A stretch of 36,223 bases of DNA from Methanomassiliicoccales archaeon (lineage in GTDB: Archaea > Thermoplasmatota > Thermoplasmata > Methanomassiliicoccales > UBA472). The notes under the pieces were generated by a model, which saw only the letters and a list, made by a program, of their open reading frames with translations, did no database searches and was not told where the DNA came from. The position numbers and the translations under genes are program-made. This document shows positions 8,204 through 15,252 of this stretch, piece by piece (the stretch's first letter is position 1; every line of letters starts with the position of its first letter). The stretch lies in the NCBI GenBank assembly GCA_028682915.1, contig JAJRAN010000034.1, forward strand, positions 1 through 36,223, read 5' to 3'.

Positions 8204-8330
8204 AATTATATTCTTCATGATGCCCTTTTTCATGCATCGCATGACGTCCGTCTGACACAGAATGTCGGACATCTGGATGGACGTCATCAGCGCTTGCGAA
8301 ACGTTTAAGCCTATACTCCTGATATTCTTT
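8204..8330 (+). ncRNA. Candidate structured RNA with 47-nt bulged hairpin
   Basis: This lies in the largest gene-poor stretch (8004-8513). ATGACGTCC (8241-8249) pairs perfectly with GGACGTCAT (8279-8287). Inside, GTCTGACA (8250-8257) pairs with TGTCGGAC (8263-8270) with one G-T wobble, leaving loop CAGAA and an 8-nt 3' bulge (8271-8278). A TATA-like AATTATATTC (8205-8214) is centred about 26 nt before the hairpin base, and TTCTTTTTCC near 8318-8328 could end the transcript. It could instead be the leader of the downstream Cys-rich gene, or a DNA-level operator. A second TATA-like element, CGTTTAAGCC, sits at about 8302-8311. The rest of the stretch shows nothing convincing. Confidence 0.35.
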
Positions 8331-8513
8331 TTCCGCTCGGAGAAATGCACAAGTAAGCCTAATCCGCCGGTTGAAAAGAAGAGGGATGGGGCGAATAGAC
8401 TGGCATGCGCGTTTTACCGTAATGGGGGAAAGATATTGCACAGTCCAAGGCAACTAGCTGAGGCTCTGAACGGCCACGACGCTCGGCTGACAAACGACTC
8501 CTATGGCGGAGCC

Positions 8514-8783
8514 ATGGCCTTGGAGAACCGTCTGGATCGTTCAAGGCAGGCAATGCCCCCGCCATCCAAGCAGGTGAGGACGCTCTTCGGGGAGACTACC
8601 AAGCGCAAGATATTGTGCTCATGCGGCGCCATCGCTGAAATTGACCAGGGGATCGCTGCGAACAAGATGATGCTGGGAAAGGCTATGGAGTGCCGAACCT
8701 GTCGCAACGAGAGGATAGCCCGGGAAAGGGACGAGCTCGAACAGCATTTCTCTGGCAACGGGGACGAGGCGGAAGGTTGGTGA
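8514..8783 (+). CDS. Hypothetical small Cys-rich (zinc-ribbon-like) protein
   Basis: Not recognised. From ATG 8514 (GGCGGA just upstream) the product is about 89 residues: a polar N-terminus, then ILCSCGAIAEIDQG and MECRTCRNERIARERD, giving a CxC...CxxC pair that could bind one zinc, then an acidic helix. The frame is open upstream to 8262. TTG 8436, preceded by GGGGGAA at good spacing, is an alternative start adding 26 residues. The most upstream ATG at 8262 lies inside a strong hairpin and is unlikely. It precedes the CobW gene by 101 nt, which has its own promoter. The coding call rests on the cysteines, length and frame only. Confidence 0.45.
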   Translation: MALENRLDRSRQAMPPPSKQVRTLFGETTKRKILCSCGAIAEIDQGIAANKMMLGKAMECRTCRNERIARERDELEQHFSGNGDEAEGW

Positions 8784-8884
8784 GGCCCCCCTCATAGAAA
8801 GAATTTCAATAATCCAAATATGTAGCGGCTCACTTTTAAATAGAATCGTCCTGATGGCATTGCTCAACTGCCACGGTGTGCCCT

Positions 8885-9481
8885 ATGGACCTTCTGCTGA
8901 TATCTGGTTTCCTAGGTTCTGGAAAAACGACCATGGTGCTAGCCACCATCGACGAGATCACCAAACGGAAGCACAAGAAGGTGGTCGTAATCGTGAACGA
9001 CTTCGGCAAGATCGGCATCGATGGGAAGGTCATGGAGAAGTATGGCCTGAAGGTCAAGGAGATGCCTAGCGGCTGCATCTGCTGCACATTGGGGTCGGAC
9101 CTGCTCACCACCCTACGCGATGTAGCGGAGGTATTCAAACCGGACCTGGTGATCATCGAACCGACGGGAGTGGCAGACCCAGAGGCGATCCACGGCACCT
9201 TGGATCTGTACGTCGGTCCGCCTATAGAATCCACTAAGATCGTGATCATAGTGGACTCAGAGAGGTACGAGATCATCTCCAAGGCCTTGGAGAAGCCGTT
9301 GAGGAACCAGCTCAAGTCGGCCCAGGTGATCATCCTGAACAAGATGGACCGGGTGAGCCCAGAGGTCATTTCGGGCATCGAATCCAAGATTATAAGTTCG
9401 GGCGTCAAGGCCGAGATAATACCTGCCTCGGCGACTACTGGAGCAAACCTAGACAAGGTCGTGAATGCGATGGTGGGCTGA
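8885..9481 (+). CDS. CobW/COG0523-type G3E GTPase (metallochaperone)
   Basis: P-loop GTPase of the SIMIBI G3E group, which couples GTP hydrolysis to metal delivery. About 198 residues: Walker A GFLGSGKTT at about 8-16, the COG0523 metal-binding signature GCICCTLGSD near 64-73 containing CxCC, LVIIEPTGVADP as the switch/Walker B region, and the guanine-specificity motif NKMD near 152. It is shorter than classic CobW: the C-terminal domain is lacking and the next gene may replace it. The CxCC motif sets it apart from HypB and UreG. ATG 8885 follows GGTG at 6 nt; TTTTAAATA (8834-8842) is a fitting TATA box. The stop overlaps the next start (TGATG), so the two are translationally coupled. Confidence 0.9.
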   Translation: MDLLLISGFLGSGKTTMVLATIDEITKRKHKKVVVIVNDFGKIGIDGKVMEKYGLKVKEMPSGCICCTLGSDLLTTLRDVAEVFKPDLVIIEPTGVADPEAIHGTLDLYVGPPIESTKIVIIVDSERYEIISKALEKPLRNQLKSAQVIILNKMDRVSPEVISGIESKIISSGVKAEIIPASATTGANLDKVVNAMVG

Positions 9482-9921
9482 TGATCACCGATGATTTCGT
9501 GGCCTACGCGGGAAAGGTCCACGCTCGCTTCGACCATGCCAAGCAGCCCGAGGAGCTCAGGTCCTTGGTATCGAGGACCATATCCATGGTGGCCAAGGAG
9601 TGCATGGACGACGGCGCCCGCTTGATAGGCCATATCAAGTGCATCGCCGAGGTCGATTCAGGTAAGTACATCGCCTGCAGCGTGGTCTCGGCCGATAACG
9701 ACGCCATGTGCCGGGGCGAGCTGGAAGAGAGCTCCAAGAGCCTGAATCTGATCCTGAACGTGCTCATCTACGGCCTGGACAAGCCCAAGGTGGAAGCGAT
9801 CGTCGTCCGCTCCGCTAAGAAGGTCTTTTCTGGGAAGGGCGTGCATGTGGAGTTCGAGGACCTGGAGTTCGAGGAGCACGAGCATTGCGAAGGGGAGCAC
9901 GATCACGACCACGATCACTAA
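9481..9921 (+). CDS. His-tailed partner of the CobW-type GTPase
   Basis: 146 residues, family not recognised. The body is a mixed alpha/beta domain with several cysteines (KECMDDG, HIKCIAEV, YIACSVV, DAMCRGE). The end is an acidic, His-rich tail (EEHEHCEGEHDHDHDH) typical of nickel, zinc or cobalt storage or delivery. Start ATG 9481 overlaps the GTPase stop by one base. The coupling suggests both act on the same metal cofactor. With NikR, HypA and HypD nearby nickel is plausible, but zinc or cobalt cannot be excluded. Confidence 0.8.
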   Translation: MITDDFVAYAGKVHARFDHAKQPEELRSLVSRTISMVAKECMDDGARLIGHIKCIAEVDSGKYIACSVVSADNDAMCRGELEESSKSLNLILNVLIYGLDKPKVEAIVVRSAKKVFSGKGVHVEFEDLEFEEHEHCEGEHDHDHDH

Positions 9922-9936
9922 GACATGTGTGTGACT

Positions 9937-12369
9937 TCATTTCTTCTTCTTAGCGGACTTTGATCTGGCGGGCTTCTTTGGCTTCGCCTCGGAAGCTTCC
10001 TTCTTCGCAGCCGCCTTCGGTTTGGAGGCGGCCTTCTTCTTCGGCTTGGCTGCGGGTTTCTTGGTCTCGGACCCGGGTTTGGCCTTGCCCTCCTTGGCCG
10101 CCTTCCTCTCCGCCTTCTTCTCGCGTTTCGGGCATTCCATGTTGACGCAGAACTTCCAAGGGCGGCCCCTGTTCATGACCAAGGCGATGGGGGCGCGGCA
10201 CGCGTCGCAGACCTCGCCGGTCATCCTCAGCGTTCCGAACTGGGGAAGGGGGTAGGTGCGCTTACAATTTGGATAGGCGGAGCAGCCAATGAACCGCTTT
10301 CCCGCGCGTGAGAAAAGCAACCGCAAAGTCGATCCGCACTCAGGGCAGGTCCCGACGGAAGTGGCCTGCTTGTTGCTCTCGCAATCGGGATTGATGCAAT
10401 GCTTCTGCGGAGGGCTTCCCCTGCGGATGAGCCGGACCACCGGAGATTTGCATTTCTCGCACGCCTCCTCGGTGGCCTCGAGCTTGGCCCCGCGTGGCTT
10501 GGGGAACGCCCTCTTGCATTCCGGGTAGTTGGAGCAGGAGATGAACTCCCCCTTGCGGGACCGCTTGACGCGGAGCTCCCCCTCACAGTCAGGGCACTTG
10601 CCCACATAGCTCTGTTCCATGAGCGCAGAGCGAATCTCGTCGCCGATGCCCTCGCGATGCTTTTCCATCGCGTCGATGACGTCCGAGAGCATGTCCTGTG
10701 ACTCCCTGACCACCTCTGGCAGGAGGGCTTTGCCATCCGCTATCTCCTCCATGTCCTTCTCTAGGTGCGCCGTCATCTTGCTCTCGGTGATGGTCTTGGC
10801 GTGCTTCTCCAAGGACATGGCCACGGCGATCCCGCTCTCAGTCGGGACGAGGTCGTTCCCCACCACGTATTTCCGATCATAGAGCTTCTGGACGATCTCG
10901 TGCCTCGTGCTCTTGGTGCCTAGGCCGAGCCTCTCCATCTCCTGGATCAACGTGCCCTGGGTGTAGCGTCGCGGCGGGAGCGTCTCCAGCCTCTCCATGT
11001 CCAACCCCAGCACCTCCACCTTCTCCCCCACATTCAGGGAAGGGAGGTCGACCTCGGTCACCCGGAAATAGGGGTAATACCTCCTCCATCCCGGAGCCAG
11101 TATCTTGTAGCCTTTGGCCTCGAACACCTCATCCTTGATGGCAAGCTTGGCATGGCGGTGCTCGGCTTTGCAGGATGGGGCAACGGTGGCCAGGAACCTT
11201 CGCACCACCAGCTCGTAGATCCTCCACTTCTCGCCCTTCAGCTCCTTCTTGGTGGCAGCCTCGGTCGGGTAGATGGGAGGGTGGTCGGTGGTCTCCACCC
11301 TTCCTCTCGAGGGGCGGATGGTCTCCTGCGCCAAGACCTCTTCTGCCTCCTGCTTGAAGTCAGATTCGCGCAGCTTCTCCAATATCGTCCTCATTCCCAG
11401 CGAGCGGGGGTAGACGGTGTTATCGGTCCTGGGGTATGAGATGTATCCCGATGTGTAAAGGTCCTCCGCCACCTTCATAGCGAGCGAGGCGGACATGCCC
11501 ATCTTAACCGCCTCGGCCAGCAACATGGTGGTATTGAAAGGGGGTGGCGGGTATTCCTCCTTGTTCTCCAGAAGGTACTCCTTTACCTCGGCCGTCGAGG
11601 CGCCCTTGCATCTTTCCAAGGCACCACTGGCCTCGGCCTCCTCCCAGAAGGGGTTGCCCTCATGGCGCCCCCGGAACTCGATCTCCTTCCTGAACTTCGC
11701 CTGAATGTTCCAGTAAGGCTTCGGAACGAAGCTGAGTATCTCATTGTGCTTGTCCACTATGAGAGAGAGTGTAGGGCTCTGCACCCTGCCCACGGAAAGG
11801 AAATTGGAGCCCACCTGCCCGGAGGCCAGTGAGATGAAACGGGTAAGTGCGGCCCCCCAGGCAAGGTCGATGATCTGGCGGCACTCGGCCGCCTCTGCCA
11901 ATCGCTCATCCGGGCGGGTGAGCTCTTGGAAGGCGCGCTCGATCTCGACCTTGGTCAAGGCGGAGAAGCGGGCCCTCTTGATCTTGGCGGGGTCCACGTC
12001 GAGCATGTCCACGGTCTCCATGCCGATGAGCTCTCCCTCGCGATCGAAGTCGGTGGCGATGATGATCTCATCGGCGTCGCGGGCCTGCTCCTGCAAAATG
12101 CTGATGATGTTGTGCGCCTTGACGCTCTTGACCGGGGCGGCATAGACCAGCTGTTTGGCCGGGGTCTTCTGCCAATCGTTCATCTCCCTGGGGTAATCGA
12201 GTTCGATGACATGCCCGCGAAGGCCGATGACGAACCATTCGTCGCCGCCCCGCTCGAAGGAGAAGACCTGAACGCCCCGGTCCCTAATGGACCTCTTGTT
12301 GCCGCTGGACAGTATGGTGGCTATGCGCGCGGCGGCGTTGGACTTCTCCGAGATGACCAGCCTCTTCAT
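9937..12369 (-). CDS. topA: DNA topoisomerase I (type IA) with four zinc ribbons and a Lys/Ala-rich tail
   Basis: Relaxes negatively supercoiled DNA through a 5'-phosphotyrosine link. About 810 residues from ATG 12369. The Toprim domain has Glu8 in ISEKSN and IIATDFDREGELIG (DxDRE at about 107-111). The body includes LSVGRVQSPTLSLIVDK, and the catalytic Tyr312 is in GYISYPRTDN. The C-terminal third holds four Cys-rich ribbons beginning CPDCEGEL, CEKCKSPV, CPECGSTL and CDACRAPI. The final ~65 residues are Lys/Ala/Pro-rich like a histone H1 tail. ATG 12369 is preferred to GTG 12387 because the TATA box (12394-12406) is about 28 nt upstream of it. Confidence 0.96.
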   Translation of the reverse strand: MKRLVISEKSNAAARIATILSSGNKRSIRDRGVQVFSFERGGDEWFVIGLRGHVIELDYPREMNDWQKTPAKQLVYAAPVKSVKAHNIISILQEQARDADEIIIATDFDREGELIGMETVDMLDVDPAKIKRARFSALTKVEIERAFQELTRPDERLAEAAECRQIIDLAWGAALTRFISLASGQVGSNFLSVGRVQSPTLSLIVDKHNEILSFVPKPYWNIQAKFRKEIEFRGRHEGNPFWEEAEASGALERCKGASTAEVKEYLLENKEEYPPPPFNTTMLLAEAVKMGMSASLAMKVAEDLYTSGYISYPRTDNTVYPRSLGMRTILEKLRESDFKQEAEEVLAQETIRPSRGRVETTDHPPIYPTEAATKKELKGEKWRIYELVVRRFLATVAPSCKAEHRHAKLAIKDEVFEAKGYKILAPGWRRYYPYFRVTEVDLPSLNVGEKVEVLGLDMERLETLPPRRYTQGTLIQEMERLGLGTKSTRHEIVQKLYDRKYVVGNDLVPTESGIAVAMSLEKHAKTITESKMTAHLEKDMEEIADGKALLPEVVRESQDMLSDVIDAMEKHREGIGDEIRSALMEQSYVGKCPDCEGELRVKRSRKGEFISCSNYPECKRAFPKPRGAKLEATEEACEKCKSPVVRLIRRGSPPQKHCINPDCESNKQATSVGTCPECGSTLRLLFSRAGKRFIGCSAYPNCKRTYPLPQFGTLRMTGEVCDACRAPIALVMNRGRPWKFCVNMECPKREKKAERKAAKEGKAKPGSETKKPAAKPKKKAASKPKAAAKKEASEAKPKKPARSKSAKKKK

Positions 12370-12393
12370 CGGGTCTCGACCAAGCACGAGGGA

Positions 12394-12406
12394 CTATAAA
12401 AAAATA
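12394..12406 (-). promoter_or_regulatory. TATA box of topA
   Basis: Minus-strand TATTTTTTTATAG. Its centre lies 26-29 nt before ATG 12369, predicting a leaderless or nearly leaderless transcript. Confidence 0.6.
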
Positions 12407-12452
12407 GGCTTGACACTTCCACCTTACCCGCTCACGTCATCTGGACATGTGA

Positions 12453-12890
12453 TCAATGGATATGATGCTCGCTGAGCTCCCCGGCGATGAGGACCGGCTG
12501 GCCATGGGTCACGCCCTTGACGTTGGTAAGGTCCTTGACCAACCCTTGGATGCCCTCGACGGTCCCGTGGACCACCAGCACCTCCAGGCATTTCTCCTCG
12601 TCGAGATGCACATGGATGGAGGAGGATATCACCTGGTGATGTTGGTGCTGGACCTCCATCATGTTCTCCTTTACCCCCCCATGGCGGTGGTCGTAGACCA
12701 GGGTGATGGTCCCCACGGCATGGGAATCGTCGTGGGAAAGGGACTCCTGGACCAGAGCGTTTCGGATGAGGTCGCGGATAGCCTCCGAACGGGTGGCGAA
12801 GCCCTTCTGCGCCACTAGGAGGTCGAAGCTCTTGAGCAGCTCAGGCTCCAAGGATACGCCGATGCGGGTGACGTTGTCCATTACGTCCAT
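12453..12890 (-). CDS. nikR: Nickel-responsive transcriptional regulator NikR
   Basis: Ribbon-helix-helix repressor with a C-terminal ACT-like nickel-sensing domain. About 145 residues. The RHH domain is visible as TRIGVSLEPELLKSFD followed by FATRSEAIRDLIRNAL. The sensing domain has the family metal ligands: VYDHRHGG, QHQHHQ, SIHVHLDEEKCLEVL (His-x-His and the nickel-site Cys), and the C-terminus ends HHIH. ATG 12890 fits a TATA-like AAAGATATT (12911-12919, minus) at 25 nt; ATG 12881 or 12899 are possible. It begins about 35 nt after the acyl-CoA synthetase stop. It should repress nickel uptake or hydrogenase-related genes; no clear operator for it was found here. Confidence 0.95.
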   Translation of the reverse strand: MDVMDNVTRIGVSLEPELLKSFDLLVAQKGFATRSEAIRDLIRNALVQESLSHDDSHAVGTITLVYDHRHGGVKENMMEVQHQHHQVISSSIHVHLDEEKCLEVLVVHGTVEGIQGLVKDLTNVKGVTHGQPVLIAGELSEHHIH

Positions 12891-12924
12891 AGCTACCATT
12901 TGCCGGAAGAAATATCTTTGCTTC

Positions 12925-14334
12925 CTAGGCCGGGCCCTCCTCCTTGACGCGGCGCAGGAATTGACCCCTCTCGTAGAGGCAGCGAAGGGCGAACACCGCC
13001 CTCCTCATGGTCCCATAGGTCGGCACGCCCTTCTCCTCCAGCCTGCGGAGTATGGGCCGGGGGAAGCTGCCACCAACGCAGCACACCACCATCGGCTTCC
13101 TGCCCTTCCTCGCCCACCTCTCCACCACGTCCACTACCCCAACCGTCATGCCAGGAGGCTGGAAGAGGAGGTTGAGCAGGATGGCATCCACGCTCTCCTC
13201 CGCTTGAACGATCTCGATCACCTCGTGGTACATCTGGTCGTTGACCACTCCGGTGAGATCGACGGGATTATCGACCGACGCGAACGGGGGGACCTTCTCC
13301 CGCAGCCTGGTCTTGGTCTCTTCACTTATAGTGGCCATGCGCAGTCCGAAGCCCTTGCTCTTGGAGGCCACGTAGTCGGTGGCGATGACCCCGAACCCTC
13401 CCGCGCTGCCCACGATGGCGATGCGGTCCCCTTTGATCTGACCGATGTGTGCCAATGCCTTCGCGGCGTCCAATAGCTCGAAATCGTCAGCGACGCGCTG
13501 AATGCCAGCTTGCTTGAAGACCCCGCTCACCAGGGCATCCGAGGAAGTGGCAATGGCCCCGGTATGTGAGGCAGCGGCCTTGGCCCCGCTGGGGGTGATG
13601 CCGACCTTGACTGCCACCATGGGCTTCCTTATGGAGACTTCCTTTGCCAGCTCGAAGAAGGCGCCTCCATCGGCGAAGGACTCGATGTACATGCCGATGC
13701 ACTTAGTGCCCTGGTCATGCGCAAGATGCTCTAGGAAGTCGTTCTCGTTCAGGTCCGCCTTGTTACCTACCCCGGCGCATGCCCGCAGGCCGACCCCATG
13801 GTCCTCCGCCATCTCGTACATCCCCACGAGGACGGAACCGCTCTGGGAGATTATCGAGATGGAACCGTCCTTGGGGCGGGGGCTTCTCTCCTTCGGTAGG
13901 AAGAAGGTGTCGAACCTGCGCCCAGGCACCATCACGCCCATGGTGTTCGGTCCGAGGAGGCGGGTCTTCGAGCCACGCACCGCCTCAGCGATGCGCCTCT
14001 CCGCCTCCCTCCCCTCACCGCCCATCTCCGAGAAACCTCCGGCCACTGAGATGACGAACGGTATCTCCGCTTGTACGCACTCCTCCACCGCCTGCAAGGT
14101 GGCTGCGGCGGTGACGCTAAGGATGGCCACGTCCACCTTCTCTGGCAAATCCCTCACTGTGGAATAGCAGAGCAGGCCCAGCAGGTCGTGGCGATTGGGG
14201 TTGACCGGATAGACGCGGAAGCTCCCTCCGATCAACTGCCTAAGTATGACGTTCCCCGCCTTCTCCGGTTGCGAGGAAGCTCCGACCACCGCCACGCTCT
14301 TGGGGTTGAAAAGCCTCTCCAAGTTGCCGGGCAC
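12925..14334 (-). CDS. ADP-forming acyl-CoA (acetate-CoA) synthetase, alpha subunit
   Basis: NDP-forming acyl-CoA synthetase superfamily, which conserves the energy of acetyl-CoA or another acyl-CoA as ATP. The 469 residues cover the CoA-binding domain (SVAVVGASSQPEKAGN), the succinyl-CoA-ligase-like domains (GPNTMGVMVPG, IISQSGSVLVG) and the phosphorylated His in AAASHTGAIA near 260. The ATP-grasp beta part is absent, so a separate beta subunit elsewhere is expected. GTG 14334 lies about 25 nt from ATTATAAATC (14354-14363, minus), supporting a leaderless GTG start. nikR follows closely on the same strand. The acyl substrate cannot be read from the sequence. Confidence 0.92.
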   Translation of the reverse strand: MPGNLERLFNPKSVAVVGASSQPEKAGNVILRQLIGGSFRVYPVNPNRHDLLGLLCYSTVRDLPEKVDVAILSVTAAATLQAVEECVQAEIPFVISVAGGFSEMGGEGREAERRIAEAVRGSKTRLLGPNTMGVMVPGRRFDTFFLPKERSPRPKDGSISIISQSGSVLVGMYEMAEDHGVGLRACAGVGNKADLNENDFLEHLAHDQGTKCIGMYIESFADGGAFFELAKEVSIRKPMVAVKVGITPSGAKAAASHTGAIATSSDALVSGVFKQAGIQRVADDFELLDAAKALAHIGQIKGDRIAIVGSAGGFGVIATDYVASKSKGFGLRMATISEETKTRLREKVPPFASVDNPVDLTGVVNDQMYHEVIEIVQAEESVDAILLNLLFQPPGMTVGVVDVVERWARKGRKPMVVCCVGGSFPRPILRRLEEKGVPTYGTMRRAVFALRCLYERGQFLRRVKEEGPA

Positions 14335-14353
14335 GGCGAACCATTAGTATGGC

Positions 14354-14420
14354 GATTTATAATGGTTGAGTGGCGCGTGCTAGCGATTGACCTCCTAAGC
14401 CTAGGAAATCCACTTATATA
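14354..14420. promoter_or_regulatory. Divergent promoters of the acyl-CoA synthetase and AsnB-like genes
   Basis: Minus-strand ATTATAAATC (14354-14363) and plus-strand CTTATATA (14413-14420). Each is centred 25-27 nt from an in-frame GTG (14334 and 14444), so both genes appear leaderless. The plus-strand box includes the A of the upstream ATG 14420, ruling that ATG out as the start. Confidence 0.65.
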
Positions 14421-14443
14421 TGCGGGTCCAGATTGCTCATCTC

Positions 14444-15226
14444 GTGCCCGATGCCGAAAGGTTGTTGATCGCGCTCGAAAGGGCGATCGAGGAGGCGTGC
14501 AACGAGGCTCAGGTCGGGATACTCTTCTCCGGAGGGCTGGACAGCACGGTCCTGGCCAGGCTCGCCTCGGTACGATGCCAGGTCCACCTCTACACCATCG
14601 GCATGCCAATGAGCCATGACCTGGAAGTGGCCAGGGAGACAGCGGGGGAGCTGGGGCTGGAATGGGACAGCATAACCCTCGATCGAGAGCAGATAATGCG
14701 CGACCTGCCAGTGCTCTCGGCCATACTGGGGCTCGATAGCCCCTTGGTCCTGTCTTTCGAGATGCCCCTTTTCGTTGTCGCGCGCAAGGCCAATGAGCAC
14801 CTTCTGATCTCAGGTCAGGGCGCGGACGAGCTGTTCGCAGGCTATTCTAGGTACGCGAAGATGGGCGAGGAGGAGCTGAAGGCCAGCCTCCAAGAGGACC
14901 TTGAGAGGTTGCTCGCCAACGGGTCGGGAATGGAGCGCCGGCTCGCAAGCCGCTTTGGAAAGGTCGTCCGCCATCCCTACCTCCATCAGGAAGTCGTACA
15001 GCTGGCCCGGAGCATGCCCACCTCCGAGTTCATCCATCAGGGGCAAAGGAAGAAGGTCCTTCGGGACGTGGCATCGTTGCTTGACCTTGGGCAGGTCGCT
15101 TCCCGCCCCAAGAAGGCGGCGCAGTATGGCTCGGGAGTCATGAAGGAGATGAAGGCCGAGGCCAAGAGGAGGAAGGTGCCGCTCGCTGGCCTGGTCGACT
15201 CCTTGCGCCAGGGGGAAATATCTTAA
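14444..15226 (+). CDS. Asparagine synthase-like PP-loop protein without glutaminase domain
   Basis: About 260 residues from GTG 14444. The PP-loop ATP pyrophosphatase motif LFSGGLDSTVLARL is near 27-40, followed by YTIGMPMSHDLEVA, and the AsnB-type second motif LLISGQGADELFAGYSRY near 123-140. The glutamine amidotransferase domain of AsnB is wholly absent, so it would need free ammonia, another amine donor or a separate partner. Such short AsnB-C proteins occur in many archaea and are uncharacterised. GTG 14444 is 26-27 nt from the TATA box. folC follows in 26 nt. A basic C-terminus (KAEAKRRKVPLAG) closes the protein. Confidence 0.85.
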   Translation: MPDAERLLIALERAIEEACNEAQVGILFSGGLDSTVLARLASVRCQVHLYTIGMPMSHDLEVARETAGELGLEWDSITLDREQIMRDLPVLSAILGLDSPLVLSFEMPLFVVARKANEHLLISGQGADELFAGYSRYAKMGEEELKASLQEDLERLLANGSGMERRLASRFGKVVRHPYLHQEVVQLARSMPTSEFIHQGQRKKVLRDVASLLDLGQVASRPKKAAQYGSGVMKEMKAEAKRRKVPLAGLVDSLRQGEIS

Positions 15227-15252
15227 GCTGCGGCCGACATCCTCGGGATGGC

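Noticed and set aside
8070-8255. 61-codon frame starting GTG 8070
   Set aside because: No ribosome-binding site, no TATA box at the right distance and no recognisable pattern; its end runs into the bulged hairpin.
8204-8330. C/D-box guide RNA
   Set aside because: ATGATG and CTGA occur near the hairpin, but the C box is imperfect and box spacing does not fit a standard guide.
8885-9481. Calling the GTPase HypB because hypA and hypD are near
   Set aside because: The CxCC motif in GCICCTLGSD and the GFLGSGKTT loop are of the CobW/COG0523 type; HypB signatures are absent.
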